From NCBI GenBank assembly GCA_937930275.1, contig CALGLM010000510.1, forward strand, positions 1 to 19,686: DNA of 19,686 nt, given 5' to 3'. Shown here piece after piece: positions 1 through 7,926 of this stretch (positions within the stretch are counted from its first letter, which is position 1; the number at the start of each line of letters is the position of its first letter). The position numbers were made by a program, and so were the translations under genes. This stretch comes from an uncultured Ignavibacteria bacterium (GTDB lineage Bacteria > Bacteroidota > Ignavibacteria > Ignavibacteriales > Melioribacteraceae). Under the pieces are notes generated by a model, which saw only the letters and a list, made by a program, of their open reading frames with translations, ran no database searches and was not told where the DNA came from.

Positions 1-908
1 AAGAAGGTCTTGTATTGGAGCGTCGAATTTTTGACTACGAGCTTGCAAGAATTGCGAGTAATGCCGGTGCGCAAATTTTAACAAGAGCATATGTAAACGG
101 ATTATTGTTTGAAGGGAAAAAAGTTAGTGGCGTTACTTTTGAGCATGACGGAATTAAAAAGCAAGTTAATGCTAAAATTGTAATTGGTGCAGACGGAGTT
201 GAAAGCCGTGTAGGTCGTTGGGCAGGATTAAATACCTATACTGATTTTAGAGATATGGAATCGTGTGTACAAGTTACTGTTGGTAATATTGATATTGACC
301 AAAATTCATGTTATTTTTATTTGGGAAGTATGTTCGCCCCTAACGGTTATCTTTGGATTTTTCCAAAGGGAAATAGAAGTGCTAATATCGGTTTAGGTAT
401 AAGCGGTGCAATAGGAAAGAAAAAAAGTGCGAAAAAATATTTGGATGAGTTTTTAAATGCATACTATCCAAATGTATCAGTATTGACAAAAATAGCGGGC
501 GGCGTACCATGTGCCGTTACTCATAAAAAAATATCTGCAAACGGATTGATGCTTGTAGGCGATGCAGCTCATCAAGTAAATCCGCTTTCCGGCGGAGGAA
601 TTATAAGCGGTATGATTGGCGGAAAAATTGCCGGTACTATTGCTGCCGAAGCTCTAAATTCTAAAAATTTAGATTATATATTAACTTATGATAAAGCTTG
701 GAATGATAGATTAGGCAAAAGACATGTTGTTTTTGATAGGATTAAAGAGGGAATTTATAATTTTGACGATAATAAATTTAATGATATTGCAAAAGCATTT
801 AATAAAGTTCCGCTTAATGAAAGAACGCTCGGAAATTTATTTAAAACAGCGTTATTTAATAAACCTTCTTTATTATTAGATATTGCGAAGGTGTTTTTTA
901 ATAGATGA
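1..908 (+). CDS. Geranylgeranyl reductase family FAD-dependent oxidoreductase, 5'-truncated
   Basis: Flavoprotein of the geranylgeranyl reductase (GGR) family, which saturates double bonds of isoprenoid chains in ether lipids, quinones or chlorophyll tails. The frame is already open at base 3, reading EGLVLERRIFD before any usable start, and the N-terminal GxGxxG FAD fold is missing, so the gene begins upstream, by roughly 80-100 codons judged from family length. Counting from the TTG at base 15, family motifs are GADG..SRVGRWAG (about 59-71), YLWIFPKG..SANIGLG (112-128) and the FAD-binding GDAAHQVNPLSGGGI (182-196). It ends in an ATGA overlap with the histidine kinase gene, so the two are translationally coupled. 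Without the Rossmann part I cannot say whether the substrate is menaquinone, a lipid or something else; other flavin monooxygenase-like enzymes share the fold, but the combined motifs favour GGR. Confidence 0.85.
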   Translation, partial: EGLVLERRIFDYELARIASNAGAQILTRAYVNGLLFEGKKVSGVTFEHDGIKKQVNAKIVIGADGVESRVGRWAGLNTYTDFRDMESCVQVTVGNIDIDQNSCYFYLGSMFAPNGYLWIFPKGNRSANIGLGISGAIGKKKSAKKYLDEFLNAYYPNVSVLTKIAGGVPCAVTHKKISANGLMLVGDAAHQVNPLSGGGIISGMIGGKIAGTIAAEALNSKNLDYILTYDKAWNDRLGKRHVVFDRIKEGIYNFDDNKFNDIAKAFNKVPLNERTLGNLFKTALFNKPSLLLDIAKVFFNR

Positions 909-2419
909 AAAATTTAATACTAAAAATATTAAAAAAATATTTTGACGAAATAATTGAATATTGGTCTCAAATATTAATTAAACAGTTCAACGGAAAGGTT
1001 ACAAAAGAAGCTATCGAGCACTTTGTAAAAAACAGCCTTGAAGGAATAATAAAAGTAATAGAGACTGCGGATTATACAAAAATAGACCATTATTTAATTG
1101 AATCGTACACTTTATTTAGTAATGCAAAATTAAATTTGCTTGAAATAAGTCAGTTTTTTAGTCAGGGAAGGTACGCACTTTTATCGTATTTGGAAAAAGA
1201 AAACTCGGCTAAGTTCGATTCGCTTGTATTGTTGGGATTTTTAGATGAAATTATGGAGCAAATATTTGCCCGTTACGGTATGCTTCATCAAGAAGTACAA
1301 ATGAAAGAACTAACAAGCGAACGGGATAGACTTGCTTCTAAATTAGAAAGTAATCAACATTACTTATTAAACATCTTACATGCTTCTGATAGTGCAATAA
1401 TTGTAATTGACGAAAACGAAAAAATTATGGCTTGGAATAAAGGAGCGGAAAAAATTTTCGGTTATACGGAAACAGAGGTTATAGGCAAACCGTCTTCTTT
1501 TTTATTGCCTCCTTATGAAGCTTATTTTAACGAGCTAAATGAAATAAAAAGCGAAATTATAAACAAGGGGCATTATAAGATTAATGAAACCGAAAGAATG
1601 ACCAAAAAAGGGGAAAAGATAACGGTAAGTCTTTCGGTAAATAAGTTGCAGGGTAAAAACGGAAATTATGTAGGAAGAACCGTAATTATTGAAGATAATA
1701 CAGAAGTGAAAAAACTGCAAAACCAAGTTGATCAGTCCGAAAAACTTGCGGTAATCGGTCAATTGGCGGCAGGTGTTGCTCATGAAATAGGAAATCCCTT
1801 AACTTCCATTTCATCAATTGTACAAATTTTACAAAGAAAAAGTACCGACCCGTTTTATAAAGAACAATTGGCAAACATCAAAGAAAATATTGATAGAATT
1901 TCTAAAATAGTTAGAGAATTGGTGGATTTTTCTCGTCCTCCGAGTGATAAAAAAGCACCTACTCAAATTACCGATATAATTAAAACGGCAATAGGAATTG
2001 TAAAATATGATAAAAGGGTTAAAAAGGTCGATTTTCAGATTAAATTAAGTACCGAATTACCGTATGTCGAAATTGTTCCTGATAGACTGTTGCAAGTATT
2101 TGTTAATATTTTAATTAATGCTTTAGACGCCATTAACGGAACAGGTACGGTAAGTGTAGAAAGCTTAAATGATAATAATTTTGTATATGTTATAATTAGC
2201 GATAACGGAGTAGGAATTGAGCCGGATGTTATTGCTAAACTTTTCGAGCCGTTTTTTACAACTAAAGAAGTCGGAAAAGGAACGGGACTCGGTTTATCCA
2301 TAAGTTATGGAATTGTTAAAAAATTTGGAGGGGATATACTTGTTGAAAGTATCCCCGGTAAAGGAAGTAGATTTACCGTTAAACTACCTATTGAGCTAAA
2401 TCAAGGAATTATGTTATGA
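905..2419 (+). CDS. Soluble PAS-domain sensor histidine kinase (NtrB-like)
   Basis: Two-component sensor kinase of 504 aa with no membrane segment, so a cytoplasmic sensor. Residues 1-135 are an all-helical N-terminal region that I do not recognise with certainty; it recalls RsbRD_N-like sensor bundles. A short coiled linker (130-150) leads to a PAS domain (about 152-270, with WNKGAEKIFGY and VIGKPSSFLLP). The HisKA domain has the phospho-acceptor His293 in AAGVAHEIGNPLTSI. The ATPase domain has an N box (N401-N405, NILINALDAI), G1 (DNGVGI, 433-438), F box (FEPFF, 447-451) and G2 (GTGLGLSI, 459-466), so it looks active. It overlaps the upstream GGR gene (ATGA, 905-908) and the downstream response regulator gene (ATGA, 2416-2419). 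The regulator is its obvious partner. The signal is unknown; coupling to a redox/lipid flavoenzyme suggests a redox or membrane-lipid cue (inference). Confidence 0.93.
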   Translation: MKNLILKILKKYFDEIIEYWSQILIKQFNGKVTKEAIEHFVKNSLEGIIKVIETADYTKIDHYLIESYTLFSNAKLNLLEISQFFSQGRYALLSYLEKENSAKFDSLVLLGFLDEIMEQIFARYGMLHQEVQMKELTSERDRLASKLESNQHYLLNILHASDSAIIVIDENEKIMAWNKGAEKIFGYTETEVIGKPSSFLLPPYEAYFNELNEIKSEIINKGHYKINETERMTKKGEKITVSLSVNKLQGKNGNYVGRTVIIEDNTEVKKLQNQVDQSEKLAVIGQLAAGVAHEIGNPLTSISSIVQILQRKSTDPFYKEQLANIKENIDRISKIVRELVDFSRPPSDKKAPTQITDIIKTAIGIVKYDKRVKKVDFQIKLSTELPYVEIVPDRLLQVFVNILINALDAINGTGTVSVESLNDNNFVYVIISDNGVGIEPDVIAKLFEPFFTTKEVGKGTGLGLSISYGIVKKFGGDILVESIPGKGSRFTVKLPIELNQGIML

Positions 2420-3783
2420 GTAAAAGAATTTTAATAGCTGATGATGAAAAATCTATTCGGGATTCAATAAAAATTATTTTAGATGATGAAGGATACGAAA
2501 CATACACTGCTGCAGACGGAGAAGAGGCACTTAATAGATTATCAAGCGAAAATTTTGACCTTGTAATAAGCGATATAAAAATGCCCAAATTGGACGGTAT
2601 GGAACTTTTAGAAAAAGGGAGTAAAATTTCCCCCGAAACCTATTTTATTATTATGACTGCTTATGCAAGTATTACAAGCGCTATTCAGGCATTAAGAAGC
2701 GGTGCATACGATTATTTGATTAAACCGGTTGAGTTTGATGATTTACTGATACGAATAAAAAGATTGTTTGACTTTAGAAGTCTCGTTTCCGAAAATATTG
2801 CTTTGAGGAAAAGAATATCTTCCGAAATAGGGTATGTTAATTTAATCGGTAAAAGTGAATCTATAATTAAAGTTTTTGATGTGATTGAACAAGTTGCACC
2901 GACAAATAGTAATATACTAATTACAGGTAAAAGCGGAACCGGCAAAGAGCTTGTTGCAAAAGCTATTCACCAAAAAAGTAATAGGAAAGACAATATATTT
3001 TTACCCGTAAATTGCGGAGCTATTGCAGAAAATTTGATTGAAAGCGAACTTTTTGGTCATAAAAAAGGGGCATTTACCGGGGCAACAGAAGATAAAATCG
3101 GATTATTTAAAGCCGCAGACGGCGGAACTTTGTTTTTAGACGAAATTGGTGAATTACCCTTAAATTTGCAAGTTAAGTTGTTGCGAGCAATTGAAGATAA
3201 AGAGTTTTATCCCGTAGGATCAATTAAACCGGTTACTACTAATGTACGAATTATAGCTGCAACTAACCAAAATTTGTTTGAAAAATCACAATCCGGCGAG
3301 TTTAGAGAGGATTTGTATTATAGATTAAACGTTGTTGAAATTAATCTTCCTCCGTTAAACGAACGTAAAGAAGATATTCCGCTATTAGTAAATCATTTTA
3401 TCGAGCATTATTCAAAAGAAATGGGCAAAAAAATAATAGGAATAAATAACGATGCATTACGTTTATTGATGATGCATAATTGGCGCGGAGGGGTAAGAGA
3501 ACTTGAAAATGTTATAGAACGAGCTGTGATATTTGCACGTGATAGTTATATTTCGATAAATGAGATGTCGGATAATTTAAAGGGAAATGAAGCAAGCATG
3601 GATTTTCCCGATTCATTAAAAGATGCTTTGCGGAAATTTGAGAAAGACCATATATTAAAAATAATTAAAAAGTTGGATTTTAATAAAGACGAAGCAGCCA
3701 AAGCACTTAATATCGGATTATCATCGTTATATCGTAAAATGGAAGAATTGGGAATACCTACAAAATCTACAAAGGATAATTAA
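2416..3783 (+). CDS. NtrC-family sigma-54-dependent response regulator
   Basis: 455-aa activator that, when phosphorylated, should use ATP to open sigma-54 RNA polymerase promoters. The receiver domain (1-120) has acidic D9/D10, phospho-acceptor D53, T81 and K103. The AAA+ domain (about 140-370) has Walker A GKSGTGKE (171-178), the sigma-54 contact loop GAFTGA (218-223), Walker [13 protein letters not shown] (236-247) and sensor-II VREL with R361. A Fis-type helix-turn-helix (about 424-447, [19 protein letters not shown]) ends the protein. The segment before VREL reads NWRGGVREL where the family usually has NWPGNVREL. The gene overlaps the kinase by 4 bp and is its cognate regulator by position. 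Its 3' end overlaps the opposing SDR gene by 17 bp. No obvious -24/-12 sigma-54 promoter was recognised by eye in the window, so its targets probably lie elsewhere. Confidence 0.95.
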   Translation: MSKRILIADDEKSIRDSIKIILDDEGYETYTAADGEEALNRLSSENFDLVISDIKMPKLDGMELLEKGSKISPETYFIIMTAYASITSAIQALRSGAYDYLIKPVEFDDLLIRIKRLFDFRSLVSENIALRKRISSEIGYVNLIGKSESIIKVFDVIEQVAPTNSNILITGKSGTGKELVAKAIHQKSNRKDNIFLPVNCGAIAENLIESELFGHKKGAFTGATEDKIGLFKAADGGTLFLDEIGELPLNLQVKLLRAIEDKEFYPVGSIKPVTTNVRIIAATNQNLFEKSQSGEFREDLYYRLNVVEINLPPLNERKEDIPLLVNHFIEHYSKEMGKKIIGINNDALRLLMMHNWRGGVRELENVIERAVIFARDSYISINEMSDNLKGNEASMDFPDSLKDALRKFEKDHILKIIKKLDFNKDEAAKALNIGLSSLYRKMEELGIPTKSTKDN

Positions 3784-4582
3784 TTCCTGTAATTTTTTCG
3801 CTTAAACTCCATAATTCGGCTGCTAATTTAATATCCTGTGCACTTTTTGATGTATTTGCTATAGCTTTTTTTACAAAATATTTGCCTGTAATATTTTTGA
3901 CATCTTCGCTTGTTGCTAAATATACGGAAGTAGCCGCACCTTCATCGAGTGATGAACCGGATATACCAAATCCTTCTTTCAATAGTTTTGTTGTTATAAC
4001 TCCGGGATGTAAGCTGTTAACCGTAATTTCATTTGTCGGTAATTTAGCCGCCAGATAATTTGTGAATAGAATGTTTGCAAGTTTGCTATTTGCATAAGCT
4101 ATATAATCATTATATCTGTTGGTAAAGTTTATATCTTCAATATTAAATTTAGCTCTTTCGTGCGCCATTGAACTTACATTTATAATACGGGCAGGCGAAC
4201 CATTTTTTATTAAAGGTAAAAGCATACCGGTTAAAATAAATACCGAAAGATGATTTACGGCAAAAGTTTCTTCGTAACCGTCTTCTGTAAAAGATTTTTC
4301 TTTTTTGTAAACCCCTGCATTATTTATTAAAACATCCAGTTTTCTGTTTTTATTTATAAATTCTCCGACTGATTTTTTGACTGAAGTAAAAGAAGATAAA
4401 TCGGCTACAAGATACTCAATTAAAGAGTTTCCCGTTGCTTCTTTTATTTCTTCGACTGTGGTTATACATTTATTTTTATTACGCCCGTGAATTATTACCT
4501 TATGCCCCATATTTGCCAATATTTCGGCAGTTCTTTTCCCAATTCCGTCTGTACTTCCGGTAATTAAAATTGTTTTTACCAT
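3767..4582 (-). CDS. Short-chain dehydrogenase/reductase (SDR), retinol-dehydrogenase-like
   Basis: Classical SDR of 271 aa, a soluble NAD(P)-dependent oxidoreductase. Visible motifs are the cofactor glycine motif TGSTDGIG (8-15), R34 after the second strand (HGR, suggesting NADP preference), the D61-L62 adenine contact, NNAG (87-90), catalytic Ser137 (VSS), and Tyr163/Lys167 in YANSK; all catalytic residues are present. The HPG at about 193-195 and the general wording resemble the RDH/WWOX-like branch of SDRs. The substrate cannot be deduced. The ATG lies at 4580-4582 with only a weak purine stretch upstream (GAGTGAT). It converges on the NtrC-type regulator and shares 17 bp of coding sequence with it; no terminator separates them. 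It appears to be monocistronic. Confidence 0.9.
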   Translation of the reverse strand: MVKTILITGSTDGIGKRTAEILANMGHKVIIHGRNKNKCITTVEEIKEATGNSLIEYLVADLSSFTSVKKSVGEFINKNRKLDVLINNAGVYKKEKSFTEDGYEETFAVNHLSVFILTGMLLPLIKNGSPARIINVSSMAHERAKFNIEDINFTNRYNDYIAYANSKLANILFTNYLAAKLPTNEITVNSLHPGVITTKLLKEGFGISGSSLDEGAATSVYLATSEDVKNITGKYFVKKAIANTSKSAQDIKLAAELWSLSEKITGINYPL

Positions 4583-4901
4583 AGATCACTCTTTTTATTT
4601 TTTAAACCAATTTGCTGTTTTATAAAGTTCCGTAAAACTTAGGTGCAGTTTATGGAAATAATTAATAAAAAATCTGTCAAAGATTTTATTAACACAAAAA
4701 AATATCAAAATAATACGCTTATCTTTTTGCATTACTACTAAATCTAAATTAATTTAATAAATCATAAAATTCGCAATTTGTATTTAATTTAGATATTGGC
4801 TCTTTTTACTTAATAGCACAACTAATAACATATCAAAAATATTGTTGTAACTTTTTAATAGTTAACATCGTCTTAATTATAAACAATTATTAAGGTTTAG
4901 T
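4583..4901. other. 319-bp divergent intergenic region
   Basis: Very AT-rich spacer between the minus-strand SDR gene and the plus-strand repeat-protein gene. No ORF or RNA gene was recognised. It contains an 11-bp inverted repeat (ATCTAAATTAA at 4742-4752 and its complement at 4784-4794, 31-nt spacer), which may be chance in such AT-rich DNA, and an ECF-like promoter at 4845-4876, listed separately. The SDR promoter must lie in the left part but has no convincing boxes. Confidence 0.6.
4845..4876 (+). promoter_or_regulatory. ECF-sigma-like promoter of the repeat-protein gene
   Basis: TTGTAAC (4845-4851) is followed by a 17-nt spacer and CGTC (4869-4872) inside ATCGTCTTAA (4867-4876). AAC-type -35 and CGTC-type -10 cores at this spacing are the hallmark of ECF sigma-factor promoters. 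Transcription would start near 4878-4882, about 20-25 nt before the ATG at 4902, leaving room for the AAGG ribosome site at 4892-4895. The same AACTT-N13-ATCGTCTTAA arrangement recurs at 16173-16200. The ECF assignment is inferred; no ECF sigma gene is in the window. Confidence 0.5.
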
Positions 4902-6002
4902 ATGAGTAAATATTTTTTATCTATTATTATCTTTTTTACGTTAATTTTAATAGTGAATGCACAAACAGATAGTTCAAAAACGGCATCTGCGCATATTCCG
5001 GAATTTGAAGTTTCGGACGTAATTGATAGCGATTACGATTTAGGTGATTGTTCAAACTCGGCTTTAAATCTACCGGCTTCCGATTGGGGATTAAGTTTTG
5101 GAAATTCAAAAGATTTTACAGGTATAAGAATTAATGCAAGCGAGTGCGGAATCGGAAATATAAACGGAATAAACATTACTCTATGGTCTCCAAAATATTT
5201 TGACAATTCTAATGTAAACGGATTTTCGTTTGGTGTTGCGCCTGCCGCCGGAAATTTAACGGGATTTCAATTTGGTTTAGTTGCAGCAATTGCAAGTAAT
5301 AATATGACCGGGTTAAATTATGGTTCTTTAGCGCTAATAAGTGACGAAAATATGTCCGGTATAAGCATTAGCGGGCTTGCCTTAATTTCCGGTCGAGATA
5401 TTACGGGCTTAAATTTTAGCGGTTTGGCAACGGTAGCAGAAGGGAATTTAACCGGTATTAGCTTAAGCGGGTTAGCCTTAATAGCAAATAAAAATTTAAC
5501 AGGCATTAATATCGGCGGACTTGCCATGGTTTCTAAAGGGAATTTAACCGGTATTAATTTTAGCGGAATTGCTATGGTAAGCGAAGAAAATATTACGGGG
5601 ATTAACATAGGTGGAATAGCTTTAGTAAGCAACGGAAATATAACAGGATATAATTTTGGTTTGGGTGCGCTGGTAAGCGATGAAAATATAGTAGGTCTTA
5701 ATACTTCTTTAGGGGGTATTATATCAAAAGGAACAATAGGAGGCATAACATTTAACGGTTATAAAACCGAAACCGAAAACATGTGGGGAGTTAATACGAC
5801 AATAGGTATAACAAAAGCTAACAATTTTACGGGATTATCTGTTTCCGGGCTTAATCGGTTTACAGGGGCGCAAGCAGGTATTTCAATAGGATTGGTTAAT
5901 ATAGCAGAATCTTTAAGCGGAATTCAATTGGGATTATTAAATATAGTTAAATCTAATCCGGCTCCGTTTAGAATATTGCCGTTTATAAATATCGGAATGT
6001 AA
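4902..6002 (+). CDS. Exported surface protein with 16-residue repeats (LA_2272-like)
   Basis: 366-aa exported protein. Residues 1-20 are a signal peptide with likely cleavage at VNA|QT. Residues 118-277 (bases 5253-5732) are ten consecutive repeats of exactly 16 residues with pattern N-[LIM]-[TS]-G-[ILF]-x-x-x-G-[LI]-A-x-[VI]-[SA]-x-x. Looser 14-15-residue repeats follow (278-350), then a short end, FRILPFINIGM. The fixed period with hydrophobic and Gly/Asn positions implies a beta-solenoid. The C-terminal GIQLGLLNI repeats and ending resemble proteins annotated as LA_2272-family surface-repeat proteins. There is no lipobox and no T9SS sorting domain, so it may be periplasmic or outer-membrane associated. 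It is a single gene, under a candidate ECF-type promoter and followed by a strong hairpin. Biochemical function is unknown; naming beyond surface repeat protein would be a guess. Confidence 0.85.
   Translation: MSKYFLSIIIFFTLILIVNAQTDSSKTASAHIPEFEVSDVIDSDYDLGDCSNSALNLPASDWGLSFGNSKDFTGIRINASECGIGNINGINITLWSPKYFDNSNVNGFSFGVAPAAGNLTGFQFGLVAAIASNNMTGLNYGSLALISDENMSGISISGLALISGRDITGLNFSGLATVAEGNLTGISLSGLALIANKNLTGINIGGLAMVSKGNLTGINFSGIAMVSEENITGINIGGIALVSNGNITGYNFGLGALVSDENIVGLNTSLGGIISKGTIGGITFNGYKTETENMWGVNTTIGITKANNFTGLSVSGLNRFTGAQAGISIGLVNIAESLSGIQLGLLNIVKSNPAPFRILPFINIGM
5253..5732 (+). repeat. Ten tandem 48-bp coding repeats
   Basis: Ten in-frame units of 48 bp (16 codons) start at 5253 and then every 48 bp. 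DNA copies are diverged at third positions, but the 20-mer at 5441-5460 (AGGGAATTTAACCGGTATTA) recurs exactly at 5537-5556, two units (96 bp) later. Unit types partly alternate (NFSG/SLSG versus NIGG), suggesting a 32-residue higher-order unit and past two-unit duplication. Confidence 0.85.
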
Positions 6003-6010
6003 AACTTGTA

Positions 6011-6061
6011 TAGTGTCTTTGTTTTTGCGGTTTAATTAACCGCAAAATACAAAAGGCACTA
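6011..6061. terminator. Bidirectional two-tier hairpin terminator
   Basis: An outer 10-bp stem (6011-6020 with 6052-6061, one G-T pair) encloses an inner perfect 10-bp stem (6023-6032 TTTTGCGGTT with 6038-6047 AACCGCAAAA) with a 5-nt loop. The inner arms are T-rich on one side and A-rich on the other, so the structure can act in both directions. It lies between two convergent genes, the repeat protein and the zinc-ribbon protein, as expected for a shared terminator. Confidence 0.8.
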
Positions 6062-6071
6062 AACATAAATA

Positions 6072-6800
6072 CTATTTACTTGTTACGGCTTCGGCAATTT
6101 CTTGCGAAATAATAATTCTACCGCAAGCCTCGCAATTAAAAATTCGTTTATTGGATTTAATTTCAATTTGACGCTGAGGAGGAATGATATTATGGCAGCC
6201 GTCACAACTTCCGCGTACAATAGGAACAACGGCGCGTCCACCTTTTGCTTTTCTAATACGTGTATATGTTGCGTAGTCAGGTTTTTTTACTTTTTCAACA
6301 ATTCGTTCTCTAACTTCACGTAATTTTTGTTCTTCGCGTTCGTTGGCTTTAATTATTTGTTTTAAATCTGCTTCTTTAACTTTTAATTCATCTAAAAGCG
6401 TATCTAACTGGGGAGTAACGCTTTTAATCTCGTCTTCTAACTTAATAATTAACTCGGTTAATTGTAAGTTTTCGGTATCAAGTTTTTTAATCATTTCTTC
6501 GGTACTATCAATTTCTTTTGTTAAAGCGTCATATTCTTTATTATTTCTAACTTGATATAATTGAGCTTTGTATCTTTTAAGATTATCGGATAGTCTATCT
6601 TTTTCTTCTTCGTTTACTGCCTGTCTATCATTGGCAGATTGTTTTTCTTTCTCTTTGGCATCAACAGAGCTTTTTAAACCGTTAATTGTGCCTGATAACT
6701 CGTTTACTGCAGCCGGCAAATCGCCTCTAAGTTCTTCTAACTCATCAAGCTGCTCGTCAACAAGTTGCAATTCGTACAACGATGATAATCTGGTAATCAA
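6072..6800 (-). CDS. Coiled-coil C4 zinc-ribbon protein (COG1579 family)
   Basis: 242-aa cytoplasmic protein. Residues 1-170 form a long charged heptad coiled coil, including the conserved YQVRNNKEYDALTKEI segment (82-97). The C-terminus is a zinc ribbon with CDGC (C199, C202) and CEAC (C223, C226). This is the COG1579 (DUF164/zf-RING_7) layout; members are widespread but their role is poorly defined, with nucleic-acid or protein tethering proposed. The start is TTG at 6798-6800. It has a good Shine-Dalgarno (GAGGAGA, about 8 nt upstream) lying inside the last codons of the Nif3-family gene, whose stop is one base upstream. The pair is therefore transcribed and probably translated together. 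This adjacency of Nif3-family and COG1579 genes is seen in many bacteria (family knowledge). Confidence 0.9.
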   Translation of the reverse strand: MITRLSSLYELQLVDEQLDELEELRGDLPAAVNELSGTINGLKSSVDAKEKEKQSANDRQAVNEEEKDRLSDNLKRYKAQLYQVRNNKEYDALTKEIDSTEEMIKKLDTENLQLTELIIKLEDEIKSVTPQLDTLLDELKVKEADLKQIIKANEREEQKLREVRERIVEKVKKPDYATYTRIRKAKGGRAVVPIVRGSCDGCHNIIPPQRQIEIKSNKRIFNCEACGRIIISQEIAEAVTSK

Positions 6801-6801
6801 T

Positions 6802-7923
6802 TTATTTATCTCCTCTATTATAATAAAACTTTATCGGGTTAGTATTTAGGTATTCAAAAATTTCGGTTTTGTATTTAATTAAATTAAAATACTCTTCAAT
6901 AATATTTCTAACGGCATTTAATCCAAAAATTTCGGTTTCGTAATGACCGGCATCAATTAAAGTGATTTTCCCTTTTGCATCATGAAAAGTATGATATTTT
7001 ATATCTGCAGTTATAAACGCATCGGCATTTTTAGCAATTGCATCATTAAGTAAGTCGCTTCCGCTTCCGCCGCAAACGGCAACTTTTTTAATTAACTTAT
7101 CATTTCCCAAAGTATATCTAAAGGCGTCTAAATTTAAACTACTATTAATAAATGCAAAAAAGTCTTTTATATTTAGCGATTCGGCTAACTCTCCTATAAC
7201 TCCGGCACCATGATTTTCGTTTTTATTTGCCAAAGGTATAATATCGTAAGCGGGTTCTTCGTATGGATGTGAATTAATTAATGCGGTAATTACTTTATTC
7301 AAATTCCACTGGTCAACAATAACTTCTAATTTAATTTCGTTTACATTTTCAAAAATTTGTTTTGTGCCAATGGTGGGGTTTGTATTTTCGTTCCCCTTAA
7401 ATGTCCCTTCTCCCTTTACTCTAAAACTGCAATTTTCGTACTCTCCTATTATGCCTCCGCCGGATTCAAACATTGCTTTAGATACTGTATCTAAAGTTTC
7501 GGCGGGAACAAATACTGCAATTTTGTATCTGTTCTTATCGAAATTAGAAAGGAATTTAAGGTTTTGTAGTTTTAGCTTTTTGGCAAGCTCAAAACTTACA
7601 CCTCCTTTAACAAAGTCTAAATTTGTATGCGAAGAATAAACGGTTATTCCGTTTTTAATTGCTTCGGAAATTAGTTTTCCGTTTTCGTTTTCTAAATTAA
7701 TGTTTTTAAGCGGGGTAAAAAGAAATGGATGATGAGTTATAATTAAGTTACAATTGTTATGGAGTGCGGACTTTAAGGAGTCTTCGGTAAGCTCTAAACA
7801 TAACATTATGTTTTTTAGAGGTACGTTCAAACTGCCTATTTGAAGTCCGACATTATCTTTTTCCCAGGCAGTGCCTTTGGGAACTCGATTTTCATAAAAC
7901 TTAATAAGATCGTTTATCATCAT
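6802..7923 (-). CDS. Nif3-like dinuclear metal-centre protein (YqfO type)
   Basis: 373-aa Nif3 family protein, long form; such proteins form hexameric toroids with a two-metal site. Homologues are called GTP cyclohydrolase 1 type 2-like, but the true reaction is unsettled. Metal ligands visible are H64/H65 (ITHHP), D103 (SHTNLD), and H327 with E331 (DAGHYETE). A PII/CutA-like insert occupies about 130-235 (YKIAVFVPAETLDTV... SHPYEEPAYDIIPL), as in Bacillus YqfO. The N-terminus (INDLIKFYENRVP..AWEKDNVGLQIG) matches the family start, so the tandem ATG codons at 7918-7923 are right. No Shine-Dalgarno precedes them; instead a terminator-like hairpin and U-run end 3 nt upstream, which is odd. The zinc-ribbon gene follows after one base. 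Confidence 0.93.
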   Translation of the reverse strand: MMINDLIKFYENRVPKGTAWEKDNVGLQIGSLNVPLKNIMLCLELTEDSLKSALHNNCNLIITHHPFLFTPLKNINLENENGKLISEAIKNGITVYSSHTNLDFVKGGVSFELAKKLKLQNLKFLSNFDKNRYKIAVFVPAETLDTVSKAMFESGGGIIGEYENCSFRVKGEGTFKGNENTNPTIGTKQIFENVNEIKLEVIVDQWNLNKVITALINSHPYEEPAYDIIPLANKNENHGAGVIGELAESLNIKDFFAFINSSLNLDAFRYTLGNDKLIKKVAVCGGSGSDLLNDAIAKNADAFITADIKYHTFHDAKGKITLIDAGHYETEIFGLNAVRNIIEEYFNLIKYKTEIFEYLNTNPIKFYYNRGDK

Positions 7924-7926
7924 ATC

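Noticed and set aside
4742..4794. 11-bp inverted repeat upstream of the repeat-protein gene
   Set aside because: It has only one G-C pair and a 31-nt spacer in very AT-rich DNA; chance is likely, so it is mentioned only in the intergenic entry.
5318..5746. 142-aa open frame on the minus strand inside the repeat-protein gene
   Set aside because: It mirrors the 48-bp periodicity of the plus-strand gene and is rich in Pro/Lys/Ile from complementing Gly/Asn codons; it has no ribosome site and no family resemblance.
6102..6849. Three plus-strand open frames opposite the zinc-ribbon gene
   Set aside because: Ser/Phe/Leu-rich translations are the expected shadow of a Glu/Lys-rich coiled-coil gene; there are no ribosome sites or known motifs.
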